64,000 nucleotides of DNA from Halomonas sp. LBP4. GTDB taxonomy: Bacteria > Pseudomonadota > Gammaproteobacteria > Pseudomonadales > Halomonadaceae. This document shows, in pieces, positions 35,547-45,100 of this stretch. Location of the stretch: NCBI RefSeq assembly GCF_003202205.1, contig NZ_PDOG01000001.1, positions 1,344,065 through 1,408,064 on the forward strand, in the 5' to 3' direction. The notes under the pieces are model-generated. The model had not been told where the DNA came from. It saw nothing but the letters and a program-made list of their open reading frames with translations, and made no database searches. How positions within the stretch are numbered: the first letter of the stretch is position 1; every line of letters starts with the position of its first letter. The position numbers were made by a program, and so were the translations under genes.

Positions 35547-36806
35547 ATGCACGATCAAGGACGATCCTTTCTTCTGCTGCAGGGGCCCTGCACGCCCTTC
35601 TTCCGACGCCTCGCCCTGCGCCTGGCCGACCAGGGGCACCGCGTCACCCTCGTGGACTTCAATGGCGGCGACCGCGCCTACCGCCGCGGCCTCCCGTCCT
35701 ATGCCTTTCGCGGCCGGCCGAGCGAATTGCCGGCTTTCCTGGAGGGCATATGGGAGCGCCTCGGCATCACCGATCAGCTGATGTTCGGTGACCGCCGCGC
35801 GGTACACCGGCCCGCCATCGAGGGCGCCGCAAGCCGCGGCATCCGCAACCATATCTTCGAGGAGGGCTACCTGCGGCCGTTCTGGATCACCCTGGAGCGC
35901 GAGGGCGTCAACGGCCACTCGCTGCTGCCTCGCGACCCCGACTGGTTCCGTGAGGCAGCCGCGCGCCTGGGCCCGCCGCCGCCCGCGGTCCGCTTTCGCT
36001 CCTCGTTCAAGGTCCGCGCGGCCCATGATGTGGCCTATCACCTGGCCGGCCTGACCAATCCGGTGGGGTTTCCCCGCTACCGCAACCATGCCCCGGTCAC
36101 CGCACCGGTGGAGTATGCCGGCTACCTCAAGCGATTCCTTCAGTTGCGTCTGCAACGCCGCCACGCCCATGACGCTCGCTGCATCGAGCGCCTGGCGGGC
36201 GGCAACGCGCCCTACTATGTGCTGCCGCTGCAGCTCAACAGCGACGCCCAGATCCGCGACCACTCCCCGTTCGCCGGCATGGAGGAGGTCATCGAACACG
36301 TGATGGCCTCCTTCACCCGACATGCCCCCGCCAACGCACGCCTGGTGATCAAGAACCACCCCCTCGACATGGGCCTGGTCGACTACCTAGGGGTGATCGA
36401 TCGACTGGCAGAGGGTTTTGGCATCGGTGGCCGAGTCGACTACCTGGAAACCGGTGACCTCAATCGCCTGCTGCCCCGTGCCGCCGGGCTGGTCACGGTC
36501 AACAGCACGGCGGGCCTGGTGGCCCTGGAGCAGGGTTGCCCAACGCTGACGCTCAGCACCCCCATCTATGCCATGCGGGGCCTGACGTTCCAGGGCCGGC
36601 TGGATGACTTCTGGCAAGCTGGCACGCCACCGCAGGCCGCCCTGGTCCAGGCCTTCCGCACGACCCTGCTGCACTCCGTCCAAATCAACGGCGGCTTCTA
36701 CTGTGCCACCGGAACCGAGCTCGCCGTGGAAAACACCCTGCACCGCCTGGAAGCGGACCACTCCCCGCTGGAAGAGCTGCTGACATGCCTGCCCATCGCC
36801 GCCTGA
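35547..36806 (+). CDS. kpsS: Capsule beta-Kdo transferase KpsS
   Basis: 419 residues. KpsS hallmarks are L-L-L-Q-G-P-C-T-P-F-F at the start, F-G-D-R-R-A-V-H near residue 80, E-E-G-Y-L-R-P-F-W-I-T-L-E, and a C-terminal K-N-H-P-L-D followed by N-S-T-A-G-L-V-A-L. The enzyme adds the first Kdo to the lipid acceptor (lyso-phosphatidylglycerol in E. coli). The stop lies 22 bases inside the following SDR gene, so the two are translationally linked. That link to lipid-making genes is consistent with a different acceptor lipid here. Confidence 0.93.
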   Translation: MHDQGRSFLLLQGPCTPFFRRLALRLADQGHRVTLVDFNGGDRAYRRGLPSYAFRGRPSELPAFLEGIWERLGITDQLMFGDRRAVHRPAIEGAASRGIRNHIFEEGYLRPFWITLEREGVNGHSLLPRDPDWFREAAARLGPPPPAVRFRSSFKVRAAHDVAYHLAGLTNPVGFPRYRNHAPVTAPVEYAGYLKRFLQLRLQRRHAHDARCIERLAGGNAPYYVLPLQLNSDAQIRDHSPFAGMEEVIEHVMASFTRHAPANARLVIKNHPLDMGLVDYLGVIDRLAEGFGIGGRVDYLETGDLNRLLPRAAGLVTVNSTAGLVALEQGCPTLTLSTPIYAMRGLTFQGRLDDFWQAGTPPQAALVQAFRTTLLHSVQINGGFYCATGTELAVENTLHRLEADHSPLEELLTCLPIAA

Positions 36807-37561
36807 TTCTGATCACCGGGGCCAGCGGCGCCATCGGGGGAGCCCTGGCCTGCGCCTATGCCGAGCCCGGCGTGCAACTGCTGCTGCATGGCCGGAACGC
36901 CACGGCGCTCCGGGCCGTGGCCGACCGCTGCAGCGCTCTTGGCGCCCACACCGAGCTGACGAGCGTGGAGCTGACTGACGACCACCAGCTACACAACTGG
37001 CTCGAGGAACTTCACCATGACACCCTGCCCGACCTGGTCATCGCCTGCGCCGGCATGAATATCGATATCGGCCGGGACGGCGCCGGGGAACCCTGGGAGC
37101 AGTCGGCGCAGTTGCTGGCACTGAACCTGCGAGCCCCCATGGCCATGGCCAATGTCCTGGCCCCGCGCATGAAGGCACGCGGCAGCGGCCAGCTGGTCTT
37201 CATCAGCTCGCTGGCGGCCTGGCATGGCCTGCCCGTCACGCCCAGCTACAGCGCCAGCAAGGCCGGCATCAAGGCCTATGGCGAAGCCCTGCGTGGCTGG
37301 CTCGCCCCCTACGGGGTCGGTGTCAGCGTTGTCATGCCCGGCTATGTGGCCTCCCCCATGGCCGCGGCCATGCCCGGCCCCAAGCCCTGGCAGTGGTCGG
37401 CCGAGCGTGCCGCCCGCGTCATCCGCCGTGGCATCGAGCAAGACCTGGCGCGGATCAGCTTCCCCTTTCCATTGAACGTCGGCAGCTGGTGGCTCGGCGT
37501 GCTGCCGGCGGGCCTTTCCCAGCGCCTGGTGCGCTGGTTCGGCTACGGGGCACCACGATGA
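36785..37561 (+). CDS. SDR reductase in the lipid module (RkpH-like position)
   Basis: 258 residues. L-I-T-G-A-S-G-A-I-G-G is the nucleotide motif, A-C-A-G the core, S-S-L-A with Y-S-A-S-K the active site, and M-P-G-Y-V-A-S-P-M the pocket loop. The C-terminal hydrophobic stretch (S-W-W-L-G-V-L-P-A-G-L) could hold it to the membrane, as in 3-ketosphinganine-reductase-like SDRs. Placed with an alpha-oxoamine synthase and a PKS, it most likely reduces the 3-keto group of the amino-ketone product to an alcohol. It overlaps both neighbours. Confidence 0.85.
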   Translation: MPAHRRLILITGASGAIGGALACAYAEPGVQLLLHGRNATALRAVADRCSALGAHTELTSVELTDDHQLHNWLEELHHDTLPDLVIACAGMNIDIGRDGAGEPWEQSAQLLALNLRAPMAMANVLAPRMKARGSGQLVFISSLAAWHGLPVTPSYSASKAGIKAYGEALRGWLAPYGVGVSVVMPGYVASPMAAAMPGPKPWQWSAERAARVIRRGIEQDLARISFPFPLNVGSWWLGVLPAGLSQRLVRWFGYGAPR

Positions 37562-39171
37562 TAGTCATGGCGCTCGCTCTGTTGCTCGGCGGCCTGGCCA
37601 GTTTTGCACTCGAAGGCCTCCTCCGCCCGCGGGTGGCGGCTCCGTGGCGTCGCCCCACGGCGGCCCTGCTGGTCCATCTGGGCAGCTGGTGCCTGCTGCA
37701 TGCGGCCTTCCTCGCCGTGCTCCAACGCCCCTGGTTCGCCAGCGCCTTCATCCTCAGTCTCCAACTGGTGGTCATCCAGACCAGCCTGACCAAGTGGCGC
37801 TCGCTCAAGGAACCCTTCCTCTACCAGGACTTCGACTACTTCCTGGACGCCGTCCGTCACCCGCGACTTTACCTGCCCTTCTTCGGCCTCTGGCTCGCCA
37901 CCGGGGCCATGCTCGCCGGTGCTGTCGCCATCGCCGCCTTCCTCTGGCTCGAGCCGTGGCTATTCACCAGACTCACTCCAGGGGAGGGGCTGCTCGCCCT
38001 CGTCCTCGAGGGCCTGGTCGGCGCTGCCCTGCTCATGGCAGGACTTCGGCGCCTGCCGCCGGTCACGCTGGTGCCGACGCAGGATCTGTCCCCGCTCGGC
38101 CTCTACGCCTTCCTGTGGAGCTATGGGCGTCAGGCAAGACGCCCGCTGGACAGCCGGCTTTCGCCGCCCGAATTTCGCCAGCCAGCCACCGCGCCTGACC
38201 CCGAGGCGCTGCCCGATGTGGTGGTGGTACAGAGCGAGTCTTTCTTCGATCCGCGCCGCTGGAGCGATCATGTCCACCCGGACATGCTGAGCCACTGGGA
38301 CCGCCTCTCCACTGGGAGCCTCGCCCATGGCCCGCTCCGCGTGCCCGCCTGGGGCGCCAATACCGTGCGTACCGAGGCGGCCTTCCTCACCGGCCTCGGC
38401 CCCGGGGAGCTGGGCAACCACCGCTTCAACCCCTATCACCAGCTCGCCCGCCAGCCCATGCCTAACCTGCTGGCCAGCGCTCGCCGGCTTGGCTATCGCA
38501 CCGTGGCCCTGCATCCCTGGCCGGCCAGCTTCTATCTACGCGACCGTGTTCTGCCGGCTCTGGGCATCGATCACTTTCTGGACATCAGCGACTTCGACCC
38601 CGCCGACCGTGACGGGCAATACATCGGCGATGCCGCTCTGGCCCGCCGGGTTGGAAGCCTGCTCGATGACAGGGACAATGCGCCCCTGTTTCTCTTTGTC
38701 ATCACCATGGAGAACCATGGCCCCTTGCATCTGGAGACCCCGGGCGAGGCCGATGCACGGCGCCTGTCGCCCGCCTGTCAAGCGGCGGCCCACCAGGCCC
38801 ACTACCGTGACCTGCAGGTCTACCTGCGTCACCTGGCCAATGCCGACCGCATGCTGGACGACCTCAGCCGTCGGCTCGCCGAAAGCCCACGTGACGGCCT
38901 GCTGTGCTGGTACGGGGATCATGTGCCGATCCTGGACCAGGCCTACCAAAGGCTGGGGGAGCCGGACGGCATGACCGACTACCTGATCTGGTCGACCCGT
39001 CACGACACTGCCCTCGGACCTCCCCCGGTGGAACGTGAGGTCTCACGGCTGGCCGTCGAGCTGCTTGGCTGGATCCACGCCCATGCCGAGCGCAACGCCC
39101 TTGCCCCGGCAGGGGTTCACCATTTCGAAAAGAACGCGACGCCCAGTCGTCACACTCAGGAGCAGGAATGA
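37558..39171 (+). CDS. Membrane sulfatase-fold protein, LTA-synthase-like
   Basis: 537 residues from the ATG at 37558 (ATGA overlap with the SDR stop). The first about 180 residues carry four or five membrane segments. The rest is an alkaline-phosphatase/sulfatase domain facing the periplasm. Active-site signs are V-Q-S-E-S-F-F, nucleophile Thr269 in G-A-N-T-V-R-T-E, and Y-G-D-H-V-P. These are the motifs of lipoteichoic acid synthase and OpgB-type phosphoglycerol/phosphoethanolamine transferases. It probably moves a phospho-alcohol head group onto the lipid or onto the capsule; which one is not visible. Its stop overlaps the PKS start (ATGA). Confidence 0.85.
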   Translation: MIVMALALLLGGLASFALEGLLRPRVAAPWRRPTAALLVHLGSWCLLHAAFLAVLQRPWFASAFILSLQLVVIQTSLTKWRSLKEPFLYQDFDYFLDAVRHPRLYLPFFGLWLATGAMLAGAVAIAAFLWLEPWLFTRLTPGEGLLALVLEGLVGAALLMAGLRRLPPVTLVPTQDLSPLGLYAFLWSYGRQARRPLDSRLSPPEFRQPATAPDPEALPDVVVVQSESFFDPRRWSDHVHPDMLSHWDRLSTGSLAHGPLRVPAWGANTVRTEAAFLTGLGPGELGNHRFNPYHQLARQPMPNLLASARRLGYRTVALHPWPASFYLRDRVLPALGIDHFLDISDFDPADRDGQYIGDAALARRVGSLLDDRDNAPLFLFVITMENHGPLHLETPGEADARRLSPACQAAAHQAHYRDLQVYLRHLANADRMLDDLSRRLAESPRDGLLCWYGDHVPILDQAYQRLGEPDGMTDYLIWSTRHDTALGPPPVEREVSRLAVELLGWIHAHAERNALAPAGVHHFEKNATPSRHTQEQE

Positions 39172-42100
39172 CACGACGCGTTGCCATCGTGGGTGCCGCC
39201 CACCGGCTGCCCGGCACCACCCCGGAGACCTTCTGGACCGACCTCATGGCAGGCCGCGACCTGGTGAGCCAGGTCCCCGAAGACCGCTGGAGCCAGCGAG
39301 CCTATCAGCATCCTGACAAGCACCACCCCGGCACCAGCGTGACCTTCGCCGCCGGCAGCCTAGGTGACATCAGCGGCTTCGATGCAGCGTTCTTTGGCAT
39401 CTCGCCACGTGAGGCCGCCCATATGGATCCGCAGCAGCGCATGCTGCTGGAGCTCGCCTGGGAAGCCATGGAGAGCGCCGGCGTGCCGCCCTCGCGGCTG
39501 CGCGGCAGCCAGTGCGGCGTATTTCTAGGCGTGGCGAGCCTCGACTACTCCTATCGCCTGGCCGACGATCTCGACGCCATCGATGCATCGACGGCCACCG
39601 GCAATACCTCCAGCATCGCCTCGAACCGACTCTCCTATGTCTTCGACCTGCACGGTCCGAGCATGTCGCTGGACACCGCCTGCTCCTCCTCGCTGGTGGC
39701 CTTCCACCAGGCGTGCCAGGCGATCCGCGCCGGCGAGACCGACATGGCCCTGGCGGGTGGCATCAGCCTGCACCTGCACCCCTATGGGTTCATCATCTTC
39801 TCCAAGGCCAGCATGCTCTCGCCCACTGGCCGCTGCCAGGTGTTCGACGAGGCCGGCAACGGCTACGTGCGCTCCGAGGGCGGCGGCCTGTTCCTGCTCA
39901 AGGACTACGACCGTGCGGTGGCCGATGGCGACAACATCCTGGCCGTGGTGGCGGGCTCCTCCGTCAACACCGACGGCCACAAGTCGGGGCTGACCGTGCC
40001 CAACCCCACGGCGCAGATCGCGCTGATGCGCCAGGCTTACGCACAGGCCGGCATTTCGCCCGACGAGATCGACTACCTGGAAGCCCACGGCACCGGCACG
40101 GCGGTGGGCGACCCCATCGAGGCCCGCGCTATCGGCGAGGCGCTGGGCAAGCACCGCGCCACGCCGCTGCCCATCGGCTCGGTGAAGAGCAACGTCGGCC
40201 ACCTGGAAACCGCCTCCGGCGTGGCGGGCCTGGCCAAGGCGCTGTACAGCATTCGCCACCGCGAGGTGCCGGCCACGATCGGCATCAAGACCCTCAACCC
40301 GCGTATCAAGTTCGACGAGTGGAACCTGCGCGTGGTGACCCAGGCACAGCCGCTCAGGCCGCAAGGCCGCCTGGTGATCGGCGTCAACTCCTTCGGCTTC
40401 GGTGGCGCCAACGCCCACGTCATTCTCGAAAGCCCACCCGAACGCGCCGCCCCCGACAAGTACCAGAACGTGCCGGACGGGGCGCTGCCGCTTCGGCTGT
40501 CCGCGCGCGGTGAGCCGGCGCTCAAGGCCATGGCCGGCGAGCTCGCCGAGTGGCTGACCCGCACCGAGGCCAGCCTCTACGACATCGCCCATACGCTGCA
40601 CGCCCATCGTGAAGCGCACCGCGACGGCGCCCTGCTGTTCGCCGGCACCAAGCAACAGGCCGCCGAGACCCTCGCTGTCTGGGCCGCTCCCGATACCGCG
40701 GAGCAACCTGCTGACTTGCCCGCCGGCCTGGCCCGGGGCCAGCACCTGGAGAACGCCCGGGGACCGGCATTCGTCTATGCCGGCAACGGCTGCCAATGGG
40801 AGACCATGGGGGCCGCGCTGCTTGAAAGCTCCCCCGTGTTCGCCGCCGCCGTGGACGAGGTCGACGCGCTGTTCCAGCGCCACGGCGACTTCTCGCTGCG
40901 CGCCGAGCTCGAGGGCCGCAACGACGCCCTGGCGGATGGCGGCAGCCGCCTCGCGCTGACCGAGATCGCCCAGCCGGCGCTGTTCGCCGTGCAGGTCGGC
41001 ATCACCGCCCTGCTGCGTGACCACGGCATCGAGCCGATTGCCGTGACCGGCCACAGCGTCGGAGAAGTGGCCGCCGCCTGGGCCGCCGGGGCGCTCGACC
41101 TCGCCGATGCCGTCAAGGTGATCTATTACCGCAGCCACTACCAAGGCAAGACCCGAGGCCAGGGCGAGATGACTGCCGTGGCGATGGGCGCCGAGGCGAT
41201 CAGCGAGCTGCTCGCCGCCCCCGAGTATCAAGGCGTGCACCTCGCCGGCATCAACAGCGCCAACGGCGTGACACTCGCCGGCGACCCGGCCGCGCTTGCT
41301 CGCCTGGAGCAGCGGCTCGGCGACCTGGGCACCTTCGCCAAGCGCCTGCCGCTCGATTACGCCTTCCACAGCCCGGCCATGGACCCCATCCAGGCCGGCG
41401 TGCTCGCTTCGCTCGCTGGCATCGCCCCCCACGAGACGACGCTGCCCTACATCTCCACGGTATCGGGGGGTGAACTGGCCGGCAGCGAGCTCGGCGCCGA
41501 GTACTGGTGGCACAACATTCGCCAGCCGGTGCGATTCGAATCGGCCATTCAGGCGTTGATCGACGACGGCATCAACGTCTTCGTCGAAATCGGCGCCCAC
41601 CCGATCCTGCGCCGCTACCTGACCGACACGCTGCGCGCGAGCGCGCGCGACGGCCAGGTCATCGGCACCCTGGAGCGTGACACGCCCGCCGCTCGGTGCT
41701 TGACCCGTGCGGTTGGCCAGGTCCTGCTCTCCGGCATCGCGTTCGACGTCTCGCGCCACTTCCCGGTAGCGGGGCACTTCGTCGAACTGCCCCGCTATCC
41801 CTGGCAGCGCGAACCCTACTGGGTTCAAGGCACCACCGACGGCCAGGGCCTGCTCGACCGCTACTACGAACACCCCCTGCTCGGCTACCGACTGGCCCAG
41901 CAGGCCAATACCTGGGAGAGCCAGCTGGATACCGGCCGCGTGCCGTGGCTGGCCGACCATGTGGTCGGCGAGGGGGCGGTGTTCCCGGGCGCCGGCTTCA
42001 TCGAACTGGCACTGGCCGCCGCCCAGCACGGCAAGGAAGCGCCGCTCGTCGATATCGAAGAGCTCGAGATCCATGCCCCGCTGCTGCTCGATGCCGCCAA

Positions 42101-45100
42101 CGGACGTCGCGTGCGGGTACACCTGGCCCCGCAGGATGGCCGTGTGGAGATCCATTCCCGCGAGCCGGTCACCGGCAGCGACTGGCAGCTCAACGCCGTG
42201 GCGCGCGTCATGGCACAGAGCCGTGGCTTCCTGCTGCGCCGCCAGGCCCCGGTCCGACCGGCTCGCGCGCCCGATGTCACGCTTGCCGACCACCTGGCGA
42301 TGGCCGAGCACCTCGGGCTGCACTATGGCCCCGCCTGCCAGGCCATCCGCCATGCCTGGGTCGCAGGTGACAGCGTGATCGGCGAGATTACGCTGAACGA
42401 GACACTGAACGCGAGCCGCGAGGCATTGCATCTGCACCCTGGCATCCTCGACAGCGCCTTCCAGCTGTTCATCCCGCTGCTGGCCCTCGAAGCCCGCGCC
42501 CATGGCCGCGACGACGACGGCCTGGCCTTCGTGCCGGTCCGTGTCGACCGCGTGCAGTTCCTGCCCGGCGCCGGCACCCCGACGCTCGCCCAGGCCCGTC
42601 TGGGCAAGCGCTCGCCTCACTCCTTCACCGCCGATTTCGCGCTGTTCGACGCCCAGGGCCGCGCCATCGCGGTGCTCAGCGAGACCCGTTTCAAGGCGGT
42701 TCGTCTCAAGCGCCAACACCACCAGCGTTTGAGTTACCTGGATGTCGAGCTGACCCCGACCCCGCGCCAGAGCGACGCCGCCGCGCTCGACCTGACGCCG
42801 CTGCTTGCCGCGATGCCGCGGCTGCTGGACGACTTCGCCCGCTGCACCGGCCGGCGCTTCGCCGGCGAGGTCGACCCGCTGCTCGACAGCCTGACCGACG
42901 CCTTCGCCGCGCAAACCCTGCAGGCGCTGGCCGGCGGCGAACACCTCAGCCATGCCCGCTACCGCGAGCTGACGCGCACCCATTTCGCCAGCCAGCCGCT
43001 GCTCGACCAGCTGATCGGCTTGCTCATCAACAACGAGCGACTGGTGGAAAGCGACCAGGGCTGGGCGCTGATCGAGGATGACGACGCCGTCGCGGCTGCC
43101 ACCATCTGGCAGCTGCTGGTGCGCGACTACCCGGACTATTTCGCTCCGGTACAGCGCATGGGCCGCTTCGGCCTGCACCTGCCGGCGCTGCTGACGGGCC
43201 AGGAGAACGCCGAAACGCTGGGTCTCGACGCCAATGCACTGGCCCCGCTCAGCCGGCAGCTGATCGACGCGCGGGGCTGGCAAGCGCTGGCCGAGGGGCT
43301 ACACGACGCCTTGCGAGGCATCCTCGACGGCATGCCTGCCGGCCAACGCCTGCGCCTGCTGGAAGCCGGCCCCGCGGCCCCGGCGCTGGGTGAGCGGCTC
43401 AGCGACCTGCTCGACCCCGACCGCTGCGATTACCGTATCCTGGCGGTGGGCGACGGTGCCTGGCACCAGGCCGAACAACTCCAGGAGCGCCACCCGCTGA
43501 TCGACATCGAGCGTCTCGAGGCCCTGGCCGCCGAGGCCGCGCCGGCTCAGCTCGCCCTGATCAGCCTCGAGGTGGGCCACCGCCAGCGTAATCGCCACCT
43601 GCTGGAGTCGCTGACCACCCGCCTGGCCCCGGGCGCCCAGCTGCTGCTGCTCGGCGTGCACCCCGGCACCTGGCTCGACACCCTGCTGGCCACGCCTGGC
43701 CTCGAGGACAACGGCACTCCCCTGCTCGCCACGGAACAGGCCGAGGTCATCGCCACGCTCGAGCGCTTCGGGGCCATCCACATCCAGCCGATCCCGCTGG
43801 AAGACGAGACCCGCGGTGCCTACCTGATCCACGCCCAGTGGGGTCAGACCCCACAGCAAAATTTGGGGTCAGACCCCACAGGGGACTTAGGCACGGTCCA
43901 GCTGGTGGCGGATGCCGGCACACGCCCGCTGGCCGACCGGCTTGCCGCCGGCCTGATCGAGCGCGGCCAGCAGGCCCGCGTCGTTGACGCCTTCCCGAAC
44001 GAAGGCCACTCCCCGGTTCGGATCGTCGATCTTCGTCAGGGTGAAGCACGCTGCGAACAGGCCATGCAGTGGGCGCGGGATCTCGAGCCGCTCGGTGATC
44101 AAGGCGCGTTATGGCTGATCACCCGGGGCGTGGCCGGCATGTGGGTGAGTGGTGAATGGGTGAGTGGTGAGTGGCCAGGAGTGAGTGGTGAGGGGTTGCC
44201 TGGCCCGGATGCCGCGCTATGGGGCTTTGGCCGCTCGCTGGCCAATGAATCCACCGGCTACCCGGTGCGGCTGCTCGACCTGCCCGAGGGTGACCTCGAC
44301 GCCACCCTGATCGCGGCGCTGCTCGACGAATTGAGCCAGCCCGATGCCGAAACCGAGGTCGTGCTGGACGCGCAAGGCCACCGCTATGCGACGCGGTTGC
44401 GCACCCTGCCGGCCCCCGGTGCCGCAACGGAGGAAGGCGGGTCATCGCAGCATGCCATGACGCTGGGTTTCGCCATGCCCGGCCAGCTGCGCCACCTGAC
44501 CTGGACCGCCGTGCCCCTGCCCCAGCCCGCCGAGGGCGAGGTGGCCATCAAGGTGCAGGCCACCGGCCTGAACTTCCGTGACGTGATGTACACCCTCGGG
44601 CTGCTCTCCGATGAAGCCATCGAGAACGGCTTCGCCGGCCCCACCCTGGGCCTGGAGTTCTCCGGCATCGTCGAGGCGGTGGGGCCGGGCGCAAGCGACG
44701 TGGCCGTGGGCGATGCCGTGGTCGGCTTTGGCCCGGCAAGCTTCAGCGACCGGTTGATCGCCAACCGGCACGCCATCGCGCCGCTTCCCGACGGCGTGGG
44801 CTTCGCGGCCGCCGCGACCATTCCCACCACCTTCTTCACCGTCTACTACGCGCTGAAGCATCTGGCCCGGCTCGCACCGGGCGAGAAGGTGCTGATCCAT
44901 GGTGCCGCCGGCGGCGTGGGCATCGCCGCCATCCAGGTCGCCCAGTGGCTGGGCGCCGAGATCCACGCCACCGTGGGCTCCGCCGAAAAGCGCGACTTCC
45001 TGCGCCTGATGGGCATCGAGCATCTCTACGACTCCCGCTCGCTGACCTTCGCCGAGGAGATTCTCGACGCCACCGACGGCCGGGGTGTCGACGTGGTGCT

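Noticed and set aside
39525..43283. 1252-codon open frame on the minus strand opposite the PKS
   Set aside because: It is antisense to a clearly conserved KS-AT-DH coding sequence, has no family motifs, and reflects the codon bias of GC-rich DNA.
43839..43878. Short direct repeats considered as a CRISPR array
   Set aside because: There are only two palindromic units with a 10-base spacer inside a coding sequence; repeat length, spacer length and context do not fit.
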